Part shown: positions 17,025 through 26,425 of the stretch, one piece after another
How the letters are laid out: the number at the start of each line of letters is the position of its first letter
Position numbering within the stretch: position 1 is the first letter of the stretch
Source: Candidatus Sulfurimonas marisnigri
GTDB taxonomy: Bacteria; Campylobacterota; Campylobacteria; Campylobacterales; Sulfurimonadaceae
Direction: 5' to 3'
NCBI RefSeq assembly: GCF_015265475.1
Contig: NZ_CP054493.1
Span: 1,736,001-1,800,000 of the forward strand
DNA length: 64,000 bases
Translations under genes and position numbers: made by a program
Notes under the pieces: generated by a model
The model's database searches: none
What the model saw: only the letters and a program-made list of their open reading frames with translations
Told to the model about the DNA's origin: nothing

Positions 17025-18116
17025 ATGAGTAGAATCAAAAGTAAAAAATATTCTGGGGTGTACCTTAACAAACTGGAAGATGGTGATATAAGTTACTCAG
17101 TCATGTATAAAGATGAAGATAACAAAACCAAGAGATTCACAATTGGTAAAAAATCAAATGGTATTACTGAAACATACGCTTATAATAAACGGAATGAATT
17201 TGTCAATAAAATAAAGTTGGGTGAAGAACCGACGGCGGTCACCAACAAAAAGAAAAAAGATATTATCACCCTTGATAGTGTGGCAGTTGAAAGCTATGAA
17301 CAAAAAGAAAAACATAATCGTAACAATCAAAAATCAAAAAGAAAATACGAAATACATGTATCCCCTACTCTCGGCAAAAGAGATATTAGAAGTATAACAT
17401 CCGCTGATGTAGAAAAATTACAAACTTTGAAATTAAAAAGTTTTTCTCCAAAAATGGTTAATACGATTTTAGGCGAACTAAGCACTGTCTTTAATTATGG
17501 AATTGATAAAGAGATAATCGCACTCAATCCTATAAAAAAAGTAAAATCTCTTAAAGTAGATAATACCAGAGAACGCTATTTAAACAAAGATGAAATCTCT
17601 CTATTATTGAAACGCACAAAAGAAGATGAACAAATTCATATATTCACATTACTTGCATTAACTACAGGTGCCAGAGCAAATGCAATTGCTTCATTAACTC
17701 CAAGAGATATAAATTTTGATACTAAGATTATAAATATCCTTGATGAAAAAAATAATGAGAGATATACAGCTTTTTTGGCTAACGATGAGTTGGAATCTCT
17801 ATTGCGGAATCGAACTCTCGGTAAAAAAGTTTTTGCTCTTATTTTGGAAGATAATAATCCAAATGTATACAATCAAATATCTTATAAAATGGCTTCTCTA
17901 CTTGACACATTATTCAATAAAGGAATTACTGAGACCAAACACAGAGTAGTAATTCACTCTTTACGCCACACATTCGCTTCACATCTTGCAATAAACGGCA
18001 CTCCTATTTTTACAATTCAAAAGCTACTCAATCATAAAGATATAAACATGACTTTGAGATATGCCAAATTAGCTCCCGACTCAGGTCGTGAAAGCGTACA
18101 GGGATTGTTATTGTGA
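17025..18116 (+). CDS. Tyrosine-type site-specific integrase
   Basis: About 363 residues from the ATG at 17025, which follows GAGGTG at a workable distance; ATGs at 17013 and 17022 are alternatives. The N-terminal 70 residues form an arm-binding-like domain (GVYLNKLEDGDISYSVMYKD), then a core-binding domain (about 95-180) and a catalytic domain with Arg in TGARANAIASL, HSLRHTFASHLA (His-x-x-Arg), LLNHKDINMT and the nucleophile Tyr in LRYAKL. All key residues are present, so it looks functional. It is probably responsible for insertion at tRNA-Ser. Confidence 0.93.
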   Translation: MSRIKSKKYSGVYLNKLEDGDISYSVMYKDEDNKTKRFTIGKKSNGITETYAYNKRNEFVNKIKLGEEPTAVTNKKKKDIITLDSVAVESYEQKEKHNRNNQKSKRKYEIHVSPTLGKRDIRSITSADVEKLQTLKLKSFSPKMVNTILGELSTVFNYGIDKEIIALNPIKKVKSLKVDNTRERYLNKDEISLLLKRTKEDEQIHIFTLLALTTGARANAIASLTPRDINFDTKIINILDEKNNERYTAFLANDELESLLRNRTLGKKVFALILEDNNPNVYNQISYKMASLLDTLFNKGITETKHRVVIHSLRHTFASHLAINGTPIFTIQKLLNHKDINMTLRYAKLAPDSGRESVQGLLL

Positions 18117-18189
18117 GAGAATTATCTAAAAACATCGATTGAAGAGCAATCAATTTTATGATTCTTCCACCCATTTCACAGCTTATTTT

Positions 18190-18212
18190 TTTCATTTATT
18201 GAAAAAATGAAA
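18190..18212. terminator. Possible bidirectional terminator between integrase and res
   Basis: TTTCATTT (18190-18197) and AAATGAAA (18205-18212) can pair, flanked by T-runs on the plus strand before the stem and A-runs after it. It lies between two convergent genes. The stem is AT-only and weak. Confidence 0.3.
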
Positions 18213-18214
18213 GC

Positions 18215-21181
18215 CTAAATATGATTCCTTAAATTGCTAAAATTATTCGACTGAATAAGCTCGACTTTTGATGATATTTCAGCAAAGTGTTTTTTAGCAC
18301 ATTTGATTTTAGAAGACTCTGCCGTTTTTATATCCAATCCTAAATCACTCCCTTTACTCTCAACGACAAAGTAAAGCTTTTCTTCATTGTCTTTCTCTAT
18401 CAGTACTGCCCAGTCAGGGTTATATGTTCCAAGTGGCGTGTTGATTTTAAACCATGATGGAAGTTTTGTGAAGAGTTTGACATTTGAGTTTTCATTAAAC
18501 GATTTGGCAAAGTTTTCTTCGATGGTTGAGTCATACACAGTATACGTATAGATAGATTTGTTCTCTTTATTTTTAATCATATTAGAAGATAAGTATCCAT
18601 AAAGCTCTTGGTCTTCAAAACACTCCTGAGCATAGTAAAACTCATCACCTAGTCTTTCATACTTGATGCCATCAACTATAAACATGCTCATAGTCTTTTT
18701 AATGATTTTGATAGCACCATCTATGAATTTTTGAGGATTGTTTTTAAAGTCTTGAAGCTTACCGCTTTTGATAAGGATATCTACAATATTTTTTCTTGTA
18801 AGATTAGTCTCATTTTGTAGATAAGTAACTATATCAGGGAGTTCATAATCAACGATATCGCAGTTTATGAAGTCGTCTTTTTTACTTCCCTCTAAAATCT
18901 CAACACCAACTTTAGATATTTTATTTGTAGCTTTTGAGTAAAGATATTTTATCTTTCCAACTGTCAAATCATTGGCTATGTGTTTCGCGCACTCATCAAC
19001 GAGCTTGGCAACATCAAAATTCACTCTATAAGTAGTCTTGTATTTTATTTGCTCCCATAAATCTTTAAATTCTTCACTTAAAAACACTTGTTTATTGAGC
19101 GTAATGAGTTGCTTGTCATCTGCATTTTTGATATTGAGGTTACCTGCAATTTTTGTAATTACAGCAGTTATTTCAGCTTTGAGTGTTGCATATTGCTCTG
19201 GAACTTCAAATGTATTGTTTTTAATATCCGTTCTTAATGTATCTTGTATTTTTCCCTTAGAATCTATATAGTTGTTTTCTTGCAGATGTCGGTAAACATT
19301 CTCACTATTTGTAGCTCCAAAATACTCTACTGTTCCATCTTCATTTTGCACTGGAATGTTTGCAAAGAAGTGCTCTTCAATAACACCAAATTTAATACCC
19401 TCTTCATCCTCTATCTCTTTTTGAAGTGCTCTTGCAAAATCTTCATAACTCTCATTTGCCATAACGGTTAAAGTGTTTACATCAAAGCCTCTAACTCTTT
19501 CACCGTCTTGATTGACACAAATTCTAAGTCCACGACCTATCTCTTGGCGTTTTTTCATTACAGAGTTAGTTTCATTAAGGGTACAGATTTGAAAAACATT
19601 AGGATTATCCCAACCCTCTTTTAAAGCACTGTGCGAAAATATAAAGCGTAGAGGCTCTGAAAAACTAAGTAACTTCTCTTTATTCTTCATAATCTTATCA
19701 AACGCACTCTCATCATCAGCATTGTTTCCAGTACTGTCTTTTACACGACCTTTTTTATCTTGTGCAAAATATCCGTCATGGATTTTATGAGCTTCAGTAT
19801 CTATATCTATCTTGTCAAAAAGTGGATTGTATCGTCGTCTTTTAGAAATTATCTTGAACTCTTCTTCAAACCACTCGGCATATTTGCCTTTAACTTCATT
19901 CCCCTCTTCATCATAGCTTCTATAGTTAGCTACTCTGTCGATAAAAAATAGACTCAGTACTTTAATCCCTCGTGAATTTAAGCGAAGCTCTTTGTCTAAA
20001 TGCTCTTCAATGGTTTTTCGCACTTGTAGTCTTTTAATGCTGTCGTCATCAACATCACCAATAGTAGCACCTAAGTCCACACTCTCTTGGTTTGAAAACT
20101 CTATGAACTCTTTGTCTTTTTCTATGTAAATATCATTGATTGTATAGCCACTATAAACATCTCTGCTATTTGATTTTTCATAAAGGTCGTCGCCATCTTT
20201 TACAGCTATAGCTTTTCTTTTAGTAGTGCCTTTTTCGTTCACATCTATCTCTATTTTGGCACTTCTTGGGCTTGCTTTGACACTTATCAATCTAATATAT
20301 GGCTTGTTAGAAGTATCTTCAAGTTTTACATTTGCCACTTCTATCTGCTTGACGAGCTGTTGCTCATATGCGTCTATAGAATCAAGCTTGTACATCAAGT
20401 TAAATTTCTCTATATGTGTAGCACTGTAGCGTAGCTTACAAAGAGGATTAAGAGTTTCAATAGCCTCTTTTGCTCTTGGAGTATTATCGACGCTCTGAGG
20501 CTCATCTATGATTAAAATTGGATGTGTAGAGGCAATAAACTCAATAGGTCTCTGCCCATTGAGTCTATCGTTTTGTCTATGGATAATATTTGCTTTTGTA
20601 TCTTTACTTGGATCGCTAAAACTTTTTCTAAACGCATCAATATTTATAACCATTATGCGGATGTCACTGCTAGTTGCAAAATCACGCACTTGTTCAAGGT
20701 TGGAGCTGTCATAGACAAAAGAGTCATAATTGACATTATCAAAGAGAGTTTTAAAATGCTCATTCGTTATTTCAAGTGTTTTCTTCGTTCCCTCTTTGAT
20801 GGCTATAGAGGGTACAACGACTATAAACTTTGTAAAACCATAGCGTTTATTTAACTCAAAAATTGATTTGAGATAAACATAAGTTTTACCCGTGCCTGTT
20901 TCCATCTCAATTGAAAAATCCATACTATTCAATTTTTTAGATTGAGGAAGTCCATTTCGTAGTTGGATGTTTTGAACATTAGTAAGTATCTCATCATCTA
21001 AAAGTTCAAGTCTGTTTCCTATACCCAAGTCATCAAAATCTGCCGTAGTCTTTTGACCTTTTGAGTGTTGTCTAACAATACTAAAGTTGCTTTGACAAAC
21101 TTCTTGACCTTCAAAAATATCAACTATGGAACTTATGGCTCTATCTTGGTAGTCTAAGTTGCTTTCAAATTGTATTTTCAT
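18215..21181 (-). CDS. res: Type III-like restriction enzyme subunit Res (DEAD/DEAH helicase-nuclease)
   Basis: 988 residues. Helicase motif I METGTGKTYVYLKSI (about 95), motif II ILIIDEPQS, motif III LRYSATH and motif VI-like RQEIGRGLRICVN belong to the SF2 translocase of Res. The C-terminal NPDWAVL...FVVESKG (about 925-950) is a PD-(D/E)xK endonuclease site. Res cuts DNA after translocation from unmethylated asymmetric sites and needs Mod to bind. It is the last gene of the ten-gene operon, overlapping the DUF4209 gene by 4 nt. In simple type III systems res directly follows mod; here four genes separate them. Confidence 0.92.
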   Translation of the reverse strand: MKIQFESNLDYQDRAISSIVDIFEGQEVCQSNFSIVRQHSKGQKTTADFDDLGIGNRLELLDDEILTNVQNIQLRNGLPQSKKLNSMDFSIEMETGTGKTYVYLKSIFELNKRYGFTKFIVVVPSIAIKEGTKKTLEITNEHFKTLFDNVNYDSFVYDSSNLEQVRDFATSSDIRIMVINIDAFRKSFSDPSKDTKANIIHRQNDRLNGQRPIEFIASTHPILIIDEPQSVDNTPRAKEAIETLNPLCKLRYSATHIEKFNLMYKLDSIDAYEQQLVKQIEVANVKLEDTSNKPYIRLISVKASPRSAKIEIDVNEKGTTKRKAIAVKDGDDLYEKSNSRDVYSGYTINDIYIEKDKEFIEFSNQESVDLGATIGDVDDDSIKRLQVRKTIEEHLDKELRLNSRGIKVLSLFFIDRVANYRSYDEEGNEVKGKYAEWFEEEFKIISKRRRYNPLFDKIDIDTEAHKIHDGYFAQDKKGRVKDSTGNNADDESAFDKIMKNKEKLLSFSEPLRFIFSHSALKEGWDNPNVFQICTLNETNSVMKKRQEIGRGLRICVNQDGERVRGFDVNTLTVMANESYEDFARALQKEIEDEEGIKFGVIEEHFFANIPVQNEDGTVEYFGATNSENVYRHLQENNYIDSKGKIQDTLRTDIKNNTFEVPEQYATLKAEITAVITKIAGNLNIKNADDKQLITLNKQVFLSEEFKDLWEQIKYKTTYRVNFDVAKLVDECAKHIANDLTVGKIKYLYSKATNKISKVGVEILEGSKKDDFINCDIVDYELPDIVTYLQNETNLTRKNIVDILIKSGKLQDFKNNPQKFIDGAIKIIKKTMSMFIVDGIKYERLGDEFYYAQECFEDQELYGYLSSNMIKNKENKSIYTYTVYDSTIEENFAKSFNENSNVKLFTKLPSWFKINTPLGTYNPDWAVLIEKDNEEKLYFVVESKGSDLGLDIKTAESSKIKCAKKHFAEISSKVELIQSNNFSNLRNHI

Positions 21182-23001
21182 TTATTATCTTCCCCATTTG
21201 GTACATTATTTAGAACTAACTTTAAACATAGCCACCAAAAATATATTGCATGTATTGACCTTAAAGTATTAACTTCGCATAATCCATGTGCTACATTATT
21301 TCTGAAATTTTTACCTATTTGTTCAGTGAGTAGAGCTTTAAATTCAAACAGAATAGTTTCATCAAGCACTTCTGTAATTTTTTCATTATCCAGTAATGTA
21401 CTCAATCCATTTTCAGTTTCGATTCCATCTGTACTTATTGTAGATGTTTTAATGCCTTTTTCTTTCATTTTAACTCTAACAAGGTGTTCTATTTGAGGTA
21501 TTAGTAAATGAGTTGAAACAATAAAATTATTTTCAAAACCAAAATAAAGACCTTCTATCCAAAATACAGTTCTATATGCCGGAATAATTGAAGAGGTAGA
21601 GCAAAGTGAATATAAATCATCTTTAGTAATTCTATGTTCAAATAACAATTGTTGAAAAGCAGGTATTATAGAGGCTTTTGTAATTAAATCAATCTCTAAA
21701 TCATAACTTTGAACCATCTCGTGAAAAATAGAATCTTCATAATCTTTAGATTCTTTATCTAAAAAATCCATTCCTGCTCTTTTTGATATGACTCTACCAT
21801 CACTTGCAAAATGAGTTGCTCCGAATAATTTACTAATAGAAAATTTTTCTGTACTTTTAGTAGCTTCTTTGTGTAGTTTATTAACATCCTTACTAGAATA
21901 TATATTTGCAAACCTATATAGTGCCTCTTCAAAATTTTTATCACTAACTTCTTTAATACTATAATTTGTAAGCTCTGTTAAATTTACTTCACCTAAATCC
22001 ATAGGTTGCATATAATCTAATGATAGTAAATTTGATTTATTCATTTCTTGATGGATTTCATCAATTCTATCATTAATGTTGATATCGTATTTTTCTCTAT
22101 GTTTTCCTGCTACTTTTCTATACTCTTTAATTGCATTTTCATAAAAATGTCCACTTGCTAAGGTATTTACTGACTTAGCTTCAAGTACATATAACTCTGC
22201 AATTTCTATTATAAATTTATTTAACTTATCAATATCATCTGTCCAATTTTTGCAAGACTCAAAATAACTTCTTGCTCTATGGAAATCTTTATTGGTTTTA
22301 AATTTATTAGCAAATAATTCTAATTTATCAATTATTTCTTCGTAATGCCTTTTATCAACTTGAGAAAGCAACAATAATTCTTCTATATAACTAAGATAAT
22401 ATCCATCTGCAAAGTCTACCTTCTCAAATTGTGCAAGAAGATTGTTAGAAATTAATTCTAAAGATTTTTTAGTCCACAAAGACAATTTTATAGCTCTTTC
22501 CCAAGCTGATTTAGAATCATCTAGTATATTATCATATGCAAGAGAAAATTGTTGATAGTTTTCAATCGCTATTTCTATATGTTGTATATTTTTAGGAGAT
22601 TTTTTTAACCATAAAATATCTGCAAAACGACTTTTAATTCTATAATCACTACAAAATTCTAAAATATTTTCAAAAAAATCAATTTCATCCTCTGTAAAGT
22701 CATCAACAATTGCAGAACGACTATTTGTTTGATACATTATTGCAAATGGTTTAAAAGGTTCATTTTTACTATTAGGGTTTAACATCATAGAGCATGCATC
22801 AGCTATAATCCATAATATTTTTCCTGATTTCAACTCTCCATTATCAATTCTTTCCCTTGCTTTTTTAGATAATATAGACCAATACTCAGAATAACTATCA
22901 CCTACAATATTATTAATAATTTTTTGACAATCACTATTTACAAAATCATCAACTGTAATAATTAAATTTTGTGGGTATCTTTCATTCATTGCACTAAACA
23001 C
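21178..23001 (-). CDS. DUF4209-like protein with C-terminal HEPN-type motif
   Basis: 607 residues, mostly helical. The C-terminal third contains HLLIPQIEHLVRVKMKEKG, a Leu-rich stretch and RNNVAHGLCEV, an R-x4-H arrangement like the catalytic motif of HEPN ribonucleases; this combination matches the DUF4209 family as I recall it. The N-terminal two thirds have a TPR-like helical pattern and no recognised catalytic site. It sits between the PLD-like gene and res with a 4-nt overlap to res. A plausible role is abortive RNA cleavage after invader sensing, but this is inferred from the motif and context. Confidence 0.6.
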   Translation of the reverse strand: MFSAMNERYPQNLIITVDDFVNSDCQKIINNIVGDSYSEYWSILSKKARERIDNGELKSGKILWIIADACSMMLNPNSKNEPFKPFAIMYQTNSRSAIVDDFTEDEIDFFENILEFCSDYRIKSRFADILWLKKSPKNIQHIEIAIENYQQFSLAYDNILDDSKSAWERAIKLSLWTKKSLELISNNLLAQFEKVDFADGYYLSYIEELLLLSQVDKRHYEEIIDKLELFANKFKTNKDFHRARSYFESCKNWTDDIDKLNKFIIEIAELYVLEAKSVNTLASGHFYENAIKEYRKVAGKHREKYDININDRIDEIHQEMNKSNLLSLDYMQPMDLGEVNLTELTNYSIKEVSDKNFEEALYRFANIYSSKDVNKLHKEATKSTEKFSISKLFGATHFASDGRVISKRAGMDFLDKESKDYEDSIFHEMVQSYDLEIDLITKASIIPAFQQLLFEHRITKDDLYSLCSTSSIIPAYRTVFWIEGLYFGFENNFIVSTHLLIPQIEHLVRVKMKEKGIKTSTISTDGIETENGLSTLLDNEKITEVLDETILFEFKALLTEQIGKNFRNNVAHGLCEVNTLRSIHAIYFWWLCLKLVLNNVPNGEDNK

Positions 23002-23035
23002 TTTAAAATACTATGTATGAGGATTGGTTTCATTA

Positions 23036-23767
23036 TTATTTAATCGCAATAACATATGTAAAGTCTTTGGTAGAAGTTGAAGACAAATTATCTAAACCAC
23101 TACTCAGAAGTATTTTTAATTTATCAGTTTCAATATAGCGGTCATGGATATTATGATTTAATTGTTCAACTTGAACTGTCCATTTATTAGACGAAAGCAA
23201 CTTTAATTCATTTTTTTCACTTTCATTAATTCCATTACGTTGACTATCTTTATCAGCACCAATAATTTTTAAATTTAAATTTTTCATAGGTACTATATCT
23301 GCAATTGTATTTTTATTCTTTTCCCACTGTCTCGCATTTGCAATATATCCATCTGTAATAATTATCCAATTTGCATCAGACAATAAAGCTTTTATGTGTT
23401 GTTGTGCCTTATTTTTATCTGTAGCATTTGGATATGTTCCACCATACTTTAATTTTAATTTTTCATAATTATTATTTATATTAAGAGTAATATAGTTAAC
23501 ATTAGCGTGAGTATCGACAAGCATAAACTTTAAAGTAGTATTTCTTACCAATTCATCATCACTACACGAATCAATAATTTCAATTAATGGATCTACAAGT
23601 TGACTCGCTGTTGCTGGGTCAGAGAAAAATGAAGAATGATTTGTTTGAACAGGAAATGTTTGAATAAATTTAAATAATTTTTTTATTTTAATATGGTCAT
23701 AAGAATCTTGAAATATATAGTTCACATACTCTGTTATTAAGGAATTATGTAATGCTAAGTCTGCCAA
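23036..23767 (-). CDS. Phospholipase D-like / MITD-like protein in defence operon
   Basis: 243 residues without transmembrane segments. The C-terminal part reads IHDRYIETDKLKILLSSG (about 208-225), a His-x-Arg...Asp arrangement with the LSSGLD strand of PLD-superfamily or MIT C-terminal (MITD) domains. Upstream, DANWIIITDGYI and MKNLNLKIIGADK are further strands of an alpha/beta fold. Only one HxR/K motif is visible, so activity would need dimerisation. It starts 1 bp after the DUF3696 ATPase gene. Probable effector or targeting subunit of the four-gene module; exact function unknown. Confidence 0.5.
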   Translation of the reverse strand: MADLALHNSLITEYVNYIFQDSYDHIKIKKLFKFIQTFPVQTNHSSFFSDPATASQLVDPLIEIIDSCSDDELVRNTTLKFMLVDTHANVNYITLNINNNYEKLKLKYGGTYPNATDKNKAQQHIKALLSDANWIIITDGYIANARQWEKNKNTIADIVPMKNLNLKIIGADKDSQRNGINESEKNELKLLSSNKWTVQVEQLNHNIHDRYIETDKLKILLSSGLDNLSSTSTKDFTYVIAIK

Positions 23768-23768
23768 A

Positions 23769-24830
23769 TCATCTTCCCTTATTAATTTTAAAAATTTCTT
23801 TTAATGTTGCATCATAAAAACCACTTGGAAAACTATTTTCTCCATTCTTATCACAAAATTTTCCATTTTCTGTAATTTCTATTTGCTCAAAAGATGTATC
23901 CTTCTCTTTGTAATGAATAATTATTTCATCAGATTTTAAATTACCTTCATAAACTTCATATCTAAAACGATTGATTATATGGTCATTATGTGTTTCAATA
24001 ATAATTTGAATACCTTTAGAAGCTACAAATGCTAAGAATTCTCCTAGTTTAGATTGAGCTTTAGGGTGCATATGTATTTCAGGATTTTCTATGATAATAA
24101 TATTTTCTTTATTTGCTGATAAACAAGCAATGAGAATCGATGTCAAATAACTAATTCCTGAACCAATATTTTTAGGTCGTACAAATTCATTACCATTTTT
24201 AAATTTAGCTTTCACTTGATTTGTACCATTAATTTCTTCAGTAACAATTTCTGTATCTAATATGTGAGTAAGCCAATGATTAACTTGGCTATCTAAAAAT
24301 TCTCTACTTACACCATCGTGTTGTATTAAGTCTTCAATCACTTTATGCTTATTTTTTCTTGCGTTCTCTAAAAAACTGATAGCATATTCTCCATTGAGTC
24401 CAAATCTATCTAATGGATTATTATTCTTATCATAAGTATCTTGCGGACCTATTCTATCAGCAGATAGAAATACTAAATTTCCCTTACTATAAGAAATATT
24501 TTCAGCTATTCCTTGGTCTTTATGACCTTCTATCATAGATTCTCTAATAAAATTATATTTTAAACTTCCACCAAATCCATCTATCGCAATAGTATATTTA
24601 TCAACATCCATATTAAAATTAACTGCTTCATCAAAATTAGAAATAAAATCTAAATACTTCAACAGAGGTGATGCATAATCACGGTTTGAATGTAATGACA
24701 ATTGTAATAAGCTCTGAATAACAGAAGATTTTCCACTTCCATTAGTCCCAGTTAAAACTGTTAGATTTCTAAATTCTAAACTTTCTCTTTCAAAACATTT
24801 AAATGCTTCAATATGTAATTTATCTATCAT
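23769..24830 (-). CDS. AAA15/DUF3696-type ATPase
   Basis: 353 residues. Walker A is GTNGSGKSSVIQSLLQ at about residues 29-44; IIIIENPEIHMHPKAQSKL at about 250 is the Walker B with the following acidic residue; IIETHNDHIINR is the H-loop. The C-terminal FPSGFYD is the WPxGFFD-like signature of DUF3696. These SMC/ABC-like ATPases (related to OLD and RloC types) act as DNA-end or structure sensors that switch on a nuclease. It overlaps the EVE-DUF262 gene by 4 nt and is followed by the PLD-like gene, so the three are probably one machine. Confidence 0.8.
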   Translation of the reverse strand: MIDKLHIEAFKCFERESLEFRNLTVLTGTNGSGKSSVIQSLLQLSLHSNRDYASPLLKYLDFISNFDEAVNFNMDVDKYTIAIDGFGGSLKYNFIRESMIEGHKDQGIAENISYSKGNLVFLSADRIGPQDTYDKNNNPLDRFGLNGEYAISFLENARKNKHKVIEDLIQHDGVSREFLDSQVNHWLTHILDTEIVTEEINGTNQVKAKFKNGNEFVRPKNIGSGISYLTSILIACLSANKENIIIIENPEIHMHPKAQSKLGEFLAFVASKGIQIIIETHNDHIINRFRYEVYEGNLKSDEIIIHYKEKDTSFEQIEITENGKFCDKNGENSFPSGFYDATLKEIFKINKGR

Positions 24831-26383
24831 ATTTTATATTCCTCTAAAACTTCATCAATCTTCTTAAATCTTTTTTCAACGCTAACTGTATTATCAATTC
24901 TTATTGTTAGTGAAGTGATAAAATCTTGATCTTTTAATAAACTATTAATTTTACTTAAAAACACTTCAGGCTTATCTGCTTTTCTAATTTTACTAAATAA
25001 ATAGCCCAAACTCTCCATTAAAGCCATATTTATTGGTCTTTTTCTCTCATTACTTGGGATTCTGAATGCATCTTTTTTTCTTAACTTATACGCCAATTCC
25101 ATAGTTTCATTAAACATTGTTGACAGGTCATTAATATAAAACTCGTCCTGCTTATTTAAAAAATACATAGTTTTACCGACAAATTCATCAATGTTACTTG
25201 CATATTCAACAAAATTTCCTTGCGCATCTTTTAAAAGCTTTTCTTTCCATAAATAAAAGGCTAGAAATCTTAAAATCATATATTTATCTTTCATTCGCAT
25301 AGGGCTAATACCGTGATCTGTAGCTTTCAAAAATAATTTATTATTAGCCAAAGCATTTAGTAATTCCGTTGATTTACCTTGATATAATGCATTTCTCATT
25401 TCTTGATTGTTAAGCGTTGAACCTTTTCTATTAACTCTTTCAAAAATATCAAATTTTATTTTATCAGGAGTCGGAGGAATAATAGTCTGTGTTACAAATT
25501 GATGTCTCGCTATCTTTGTTCGTTCAGCAGGTTTTAAATCCCTGTATTTTAGTCCTCTTAAGTGTGAAAGTATTGGTAAACTAGAAAGAGGATATAAATT
25601 ATCTAAAAAATTAAATAATGAAGTTAGCCTTTGCTTCCCGTCTACTACCTGAATAATTCCTGCATCACCTTCAAAAAAATACACCATTGGAAGAGGTATT
25701 CCCATTAAAATAGACTCAATTAGTTCTGATTGTTGTCTTAATGTCCAAACAAATTCTCGTTGAAAATCAGGTGCTAAAATCAACATTTTTTCTTCATATT
25801 CCGTTTTTAATTCTCTGACGGAATACATATCTCTTTGTATTTTTACTTCTACAGGATAAAGCATATCCTCATCATCTAAATTTATTTCAACATCAGGTTT
25901 AACATCATCATCTTGAGCATTTTCTTCAATTTTTATAATATGTAGTATATTTTCATATTTTTCTTTTTCTAATTTTTTACTACTCATTGAAAAATAATCA
26001 GTGCCAAGAATTTTTTCAGACATATCCCTATCAATATGTTTATTTTCTTTAAATAAATTTTTCAAAACTTTAATCTGAACTCTATCACATTTATCGTTTT
26101 CATCATAATATAATTCTTTTGAAATTTCAGCAGTGGCATAAATACCTGCATCTAAAATATCAACAACTTCGTCATTTACGAGTGTTCGTCTCTCTATAGA
26201 GCGTGTATCATTACTTATTTTAACAACACATTTATCACCTATTTTTGCATCTTTAAAATATTCTTTTCTTACTCTCCACTCTTCTACATCTAACTTAAGC
26301 AATTCCTCATTAACATTAGCATTATTTACAGACATCTCACCGAACCATTTATCAGGTGAACCTAAAAGTAACCAATAATTCAT
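24827..26383 (-). CDS. EVE/PUA-like domain fused to DUF262 (GmrS-like) nuclease subunit
   Basis: 518 residues. Residues 1-155 look like an EVE/PUA-like domain (YWLLLGSPDKWFGE, WRVRKEYFKDAKIGDKCVVK), a fold that binds modified bases such as 5mC or hmC. Residues 175-430 are DUF262: PDFQREFVWTLRQQSELIES, LPMVYFFE and the catalytic-type DGKQRLTSLFNFL, then FDIFERVNRKGSTLNNQE. GmrSD-type DUF262 enzymes are NTP-stimulated type IV restriction enzymes against modified DNA. The fusion puts a modified-base reader on such a nuclease. The usual DUF1524 partner domain is not seen; the protein ends with a helical region instead. Confidence 0.75.
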   Translation of the reverse strand: MNYWLLLGSPDKWFGEMSVNNANVNEELLKLDVEEWRVRKEYFKDAKIGDKCVVKISNDTRSIERRTLVNDEVVDILDAGIYATAEISKELYYDENDKCDRVQIKVLKNLFKENKHIDRDMSEKILGTDYFSMSSKKLEKEKYENILHIIKIEENAQDDDVKPDVEINLDDEDMLYPVEVKIQRDMYSVRELKTEYEEKMLILAPDFQREFVWTLRQQSELIESILMGIPLPMVYFFEGDAGIIQVVDGKQRLTSLFNFLDNLYPLSSLPILSHLRGLKYRDLKPAERTKIARHQFVTQTIIPPTPDKIKFDIFERVNRKGSTLNNQEMRNALYQGKSTELLNALANNKLFLKATDHGISPMRMKDKYMILRFLAFYLWKEKLLKDAQGNFVEYASNIDEFVGKTMYFLNKQDEFYINDLSTMFNETMELAYKLRKKDAFRIPSNERKRPINMALMESLGYLFSKIRKADKPEVFLSKINSLLKDQDFITSLTIRIDNTVSVEKRFKKIDEVLEEYKI

Positions 26384-26425
26384 ATTAACCCCAATACTTA
26401 AAATAATTTTTTAATTTTAGCATAA

